From: Chloroflexota bacterium
GTDB taxonomy: Bacteria > Chloroflexota > Anaerolineae > Anaerolineales > UBA4823
Assembly (NCBI GenBank): GCA_029557965.1
Contig: JAKQIM010000031.1
Span: forward strand, 1 to 64,000
Direction of reading: 5' to 3'
DNA length: 64,000 nt
The translations under genes and the position numbers were made by a program. Numbering within the stretch: the first letter of the stretch is position 1; every line of letters starts with the position of its first letter. The notes beneath the pieces were generated by a model. It was not told the origin of the DNA, did no database searches, and saw only the letters and a program-made list of their open reading frames with translations. Of the stretch, positions 63,532-64,000 are shown piece by piece.

Positions 63532-64000
63532 ACAAGCTAATTTCTATTGAGGAAGCGGCGGCCTGTATTACCCCTGGTAGTATGCTGGCCCTGGGCGGGA
63601 TGACGCTCTACCGCAGGCCGGTGGCCTTTGTGCAGGCGCTGCTCCGCCGCTACCGCCGCAACAGCCAGCCCAGCGGGCTAACCCTGTTATCATTCACGGC
63701 CGGCCTAGAAAGCGATTGGCTGGTAGGCGCTGGCCTGGTGCAGGTTGTGCGCAGTTGTTATTTTGGGTTAGAAATCTTCGGCCTGGCGCCCATGTTCACC
63801 TACCGCGCCGGGCACGGCGAAGTTGAGATCATTGAAGAGACCGAAACCAGCCTGGCCATGGGGCTGCGCGCTCAAATGGCGGGGGTGGGCTTTATGCCTG
63901 GGCGCGCCTGGATCGGTACAGACCTGCCGCGCCTGCGCCCCGACGTGCAAACCATCCGCGATCCTTATCATGGCGAAACGCTGATGGCTTTTCCTGCCAT
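63528..64000 (+). CDS. CoA-transferase subunit A (partial, runs off the window)
   Basis: Open for 157 codons from GTG 63528 to the edge. The start, NKLISIEEAAACITPGSMLALGG, with LYRRPVAFVQALLRR, TLLSFTAGLESDWLVGAG and GRAWIGTDLPRL, matches the glutaconate/3-oxoadipate/acetate CoA-transferase subunit A fold. The family moves CoA between organic acids. Which acid cannot be told without the B subunit, expected just downstream. It overlaps the HAD gene stop by 4 nt. Confidence 0.82.
   Translation, partial: MNKLISIEEAAACITPGSMLALGGMTLYRRPVAFVQALLRRYRRNSQPSGLTLLSFTAGLESDWLVGAGLVQVVRSCYFGLEIFGLAPMFTYRAGHGEVEIIEETETSLAMGLRAQMAGVGFMPGRAWIGTDLPRLRPDVQTIRDPYHGETLMAFPA

Overview
The window looks like a 64-kb piece of chromosome from a Chloroflexota bacterium, most likely class Anaerolineae. 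The reasons are GC-rich coding sequence, CSLREA/parallel beta-helix secreted proteins with a short C-terminal 'IYLPxxLKR'-type end, an Agl23-type membrane glycosyltransferase fused to NHL repeats, PadR/HAAS and ROK regulators, a CASTOR/POLLUX-like channel, and an Lnt-like protein next to phytoene synthase/desaturase. This lineage call is inferred from gene content; no rRNA or tRNA gene was seen. About 52 genes cover most of the window. There is no CRISPR array, insertion sequence or prophage.

Layout. 1-2.1 kb: a xylose-type ROK repressor and a truncated lipoprotein sugar-binding protein behind an operator that closely resembles classical XylR sites. 2.2-4.8 kb: two-gene ABC-2 exporter. 5.8-8.6 kb: exonuclease-DinG helicase. 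8.7-12.1 kb: a frameshifted small gene and a large secreted beta-helix protein. 12.2-17 kb (minus): cNMP-domain histidine kinase, rsmD, UroD-like protein, TPR protein, Mg-chelatase-I-like ATPase and a small unknown protein. 17-20.1 kb (minus): GtrA protein, UDP-glucuronate decarboxylase-like epimerase and a G5/propeller lipoprotein. 20.2-24.4 kb: scpB, GH3 beta-glucosidase and esterase. 24.5-26 kb: PadR/HAAS pair. 26.3-28.7 kb: crtI-crtB carotenoid genes. 28.9-31.8 kb: GT2/DUF2304/DUF2142 membrane glycosylation module. 32-36 kb: a 1351-residue secreted protein. 36-37.4 kb: a small membrane protein and a probable accessory GIY-YIG/DUF6884 pair. 37.6-44 kb: rluB, CASTOR-like channel, Agl23-NHL. 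44-53 kb (minus): MBOAT acyltransferase, AlbA_2 protein, lon, folC, lnt, PadR regulator. 53.2-55.4 kb: SanA/YdcF-like protein, HD protein and a catalytically degenerate tyrosine recombinase. 55.4-57.5 kb: DUF47 protein and tilS. 57.6-60 kb: response-regulator/CpaE fusion and GAF histidine kinase. 60-64 kb: MDR dehydrogenase, mutL, HAD phosphatase and the start of a CoA-transferase.

Much of the content concerns the cell surface and sugars: sugar-binding protein, GH3, UDP-xylose formation, lipid-linked glycosyl transfer, O-acylation and large exported repeat proteins. The remainder is housekeeping (Lon, MutL, TilS, FolC, ScpB, RluB, RsmD) and signalling. Two genome-wide habits stand out. Many genes have a TATAAT-like box only 6-9 nt before the ATG, which suggests leaderless mRNAs. 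Six of seven convergent gene pairs are separated by a long, nearly perfect, symmetric hairpin suited to bidirectional termination. The best candidates for something undescribed are the shared C-terminal tag of the secreted proteins, the active-site-less recombinase, and the GIY-YIG/DUF6884 pair.
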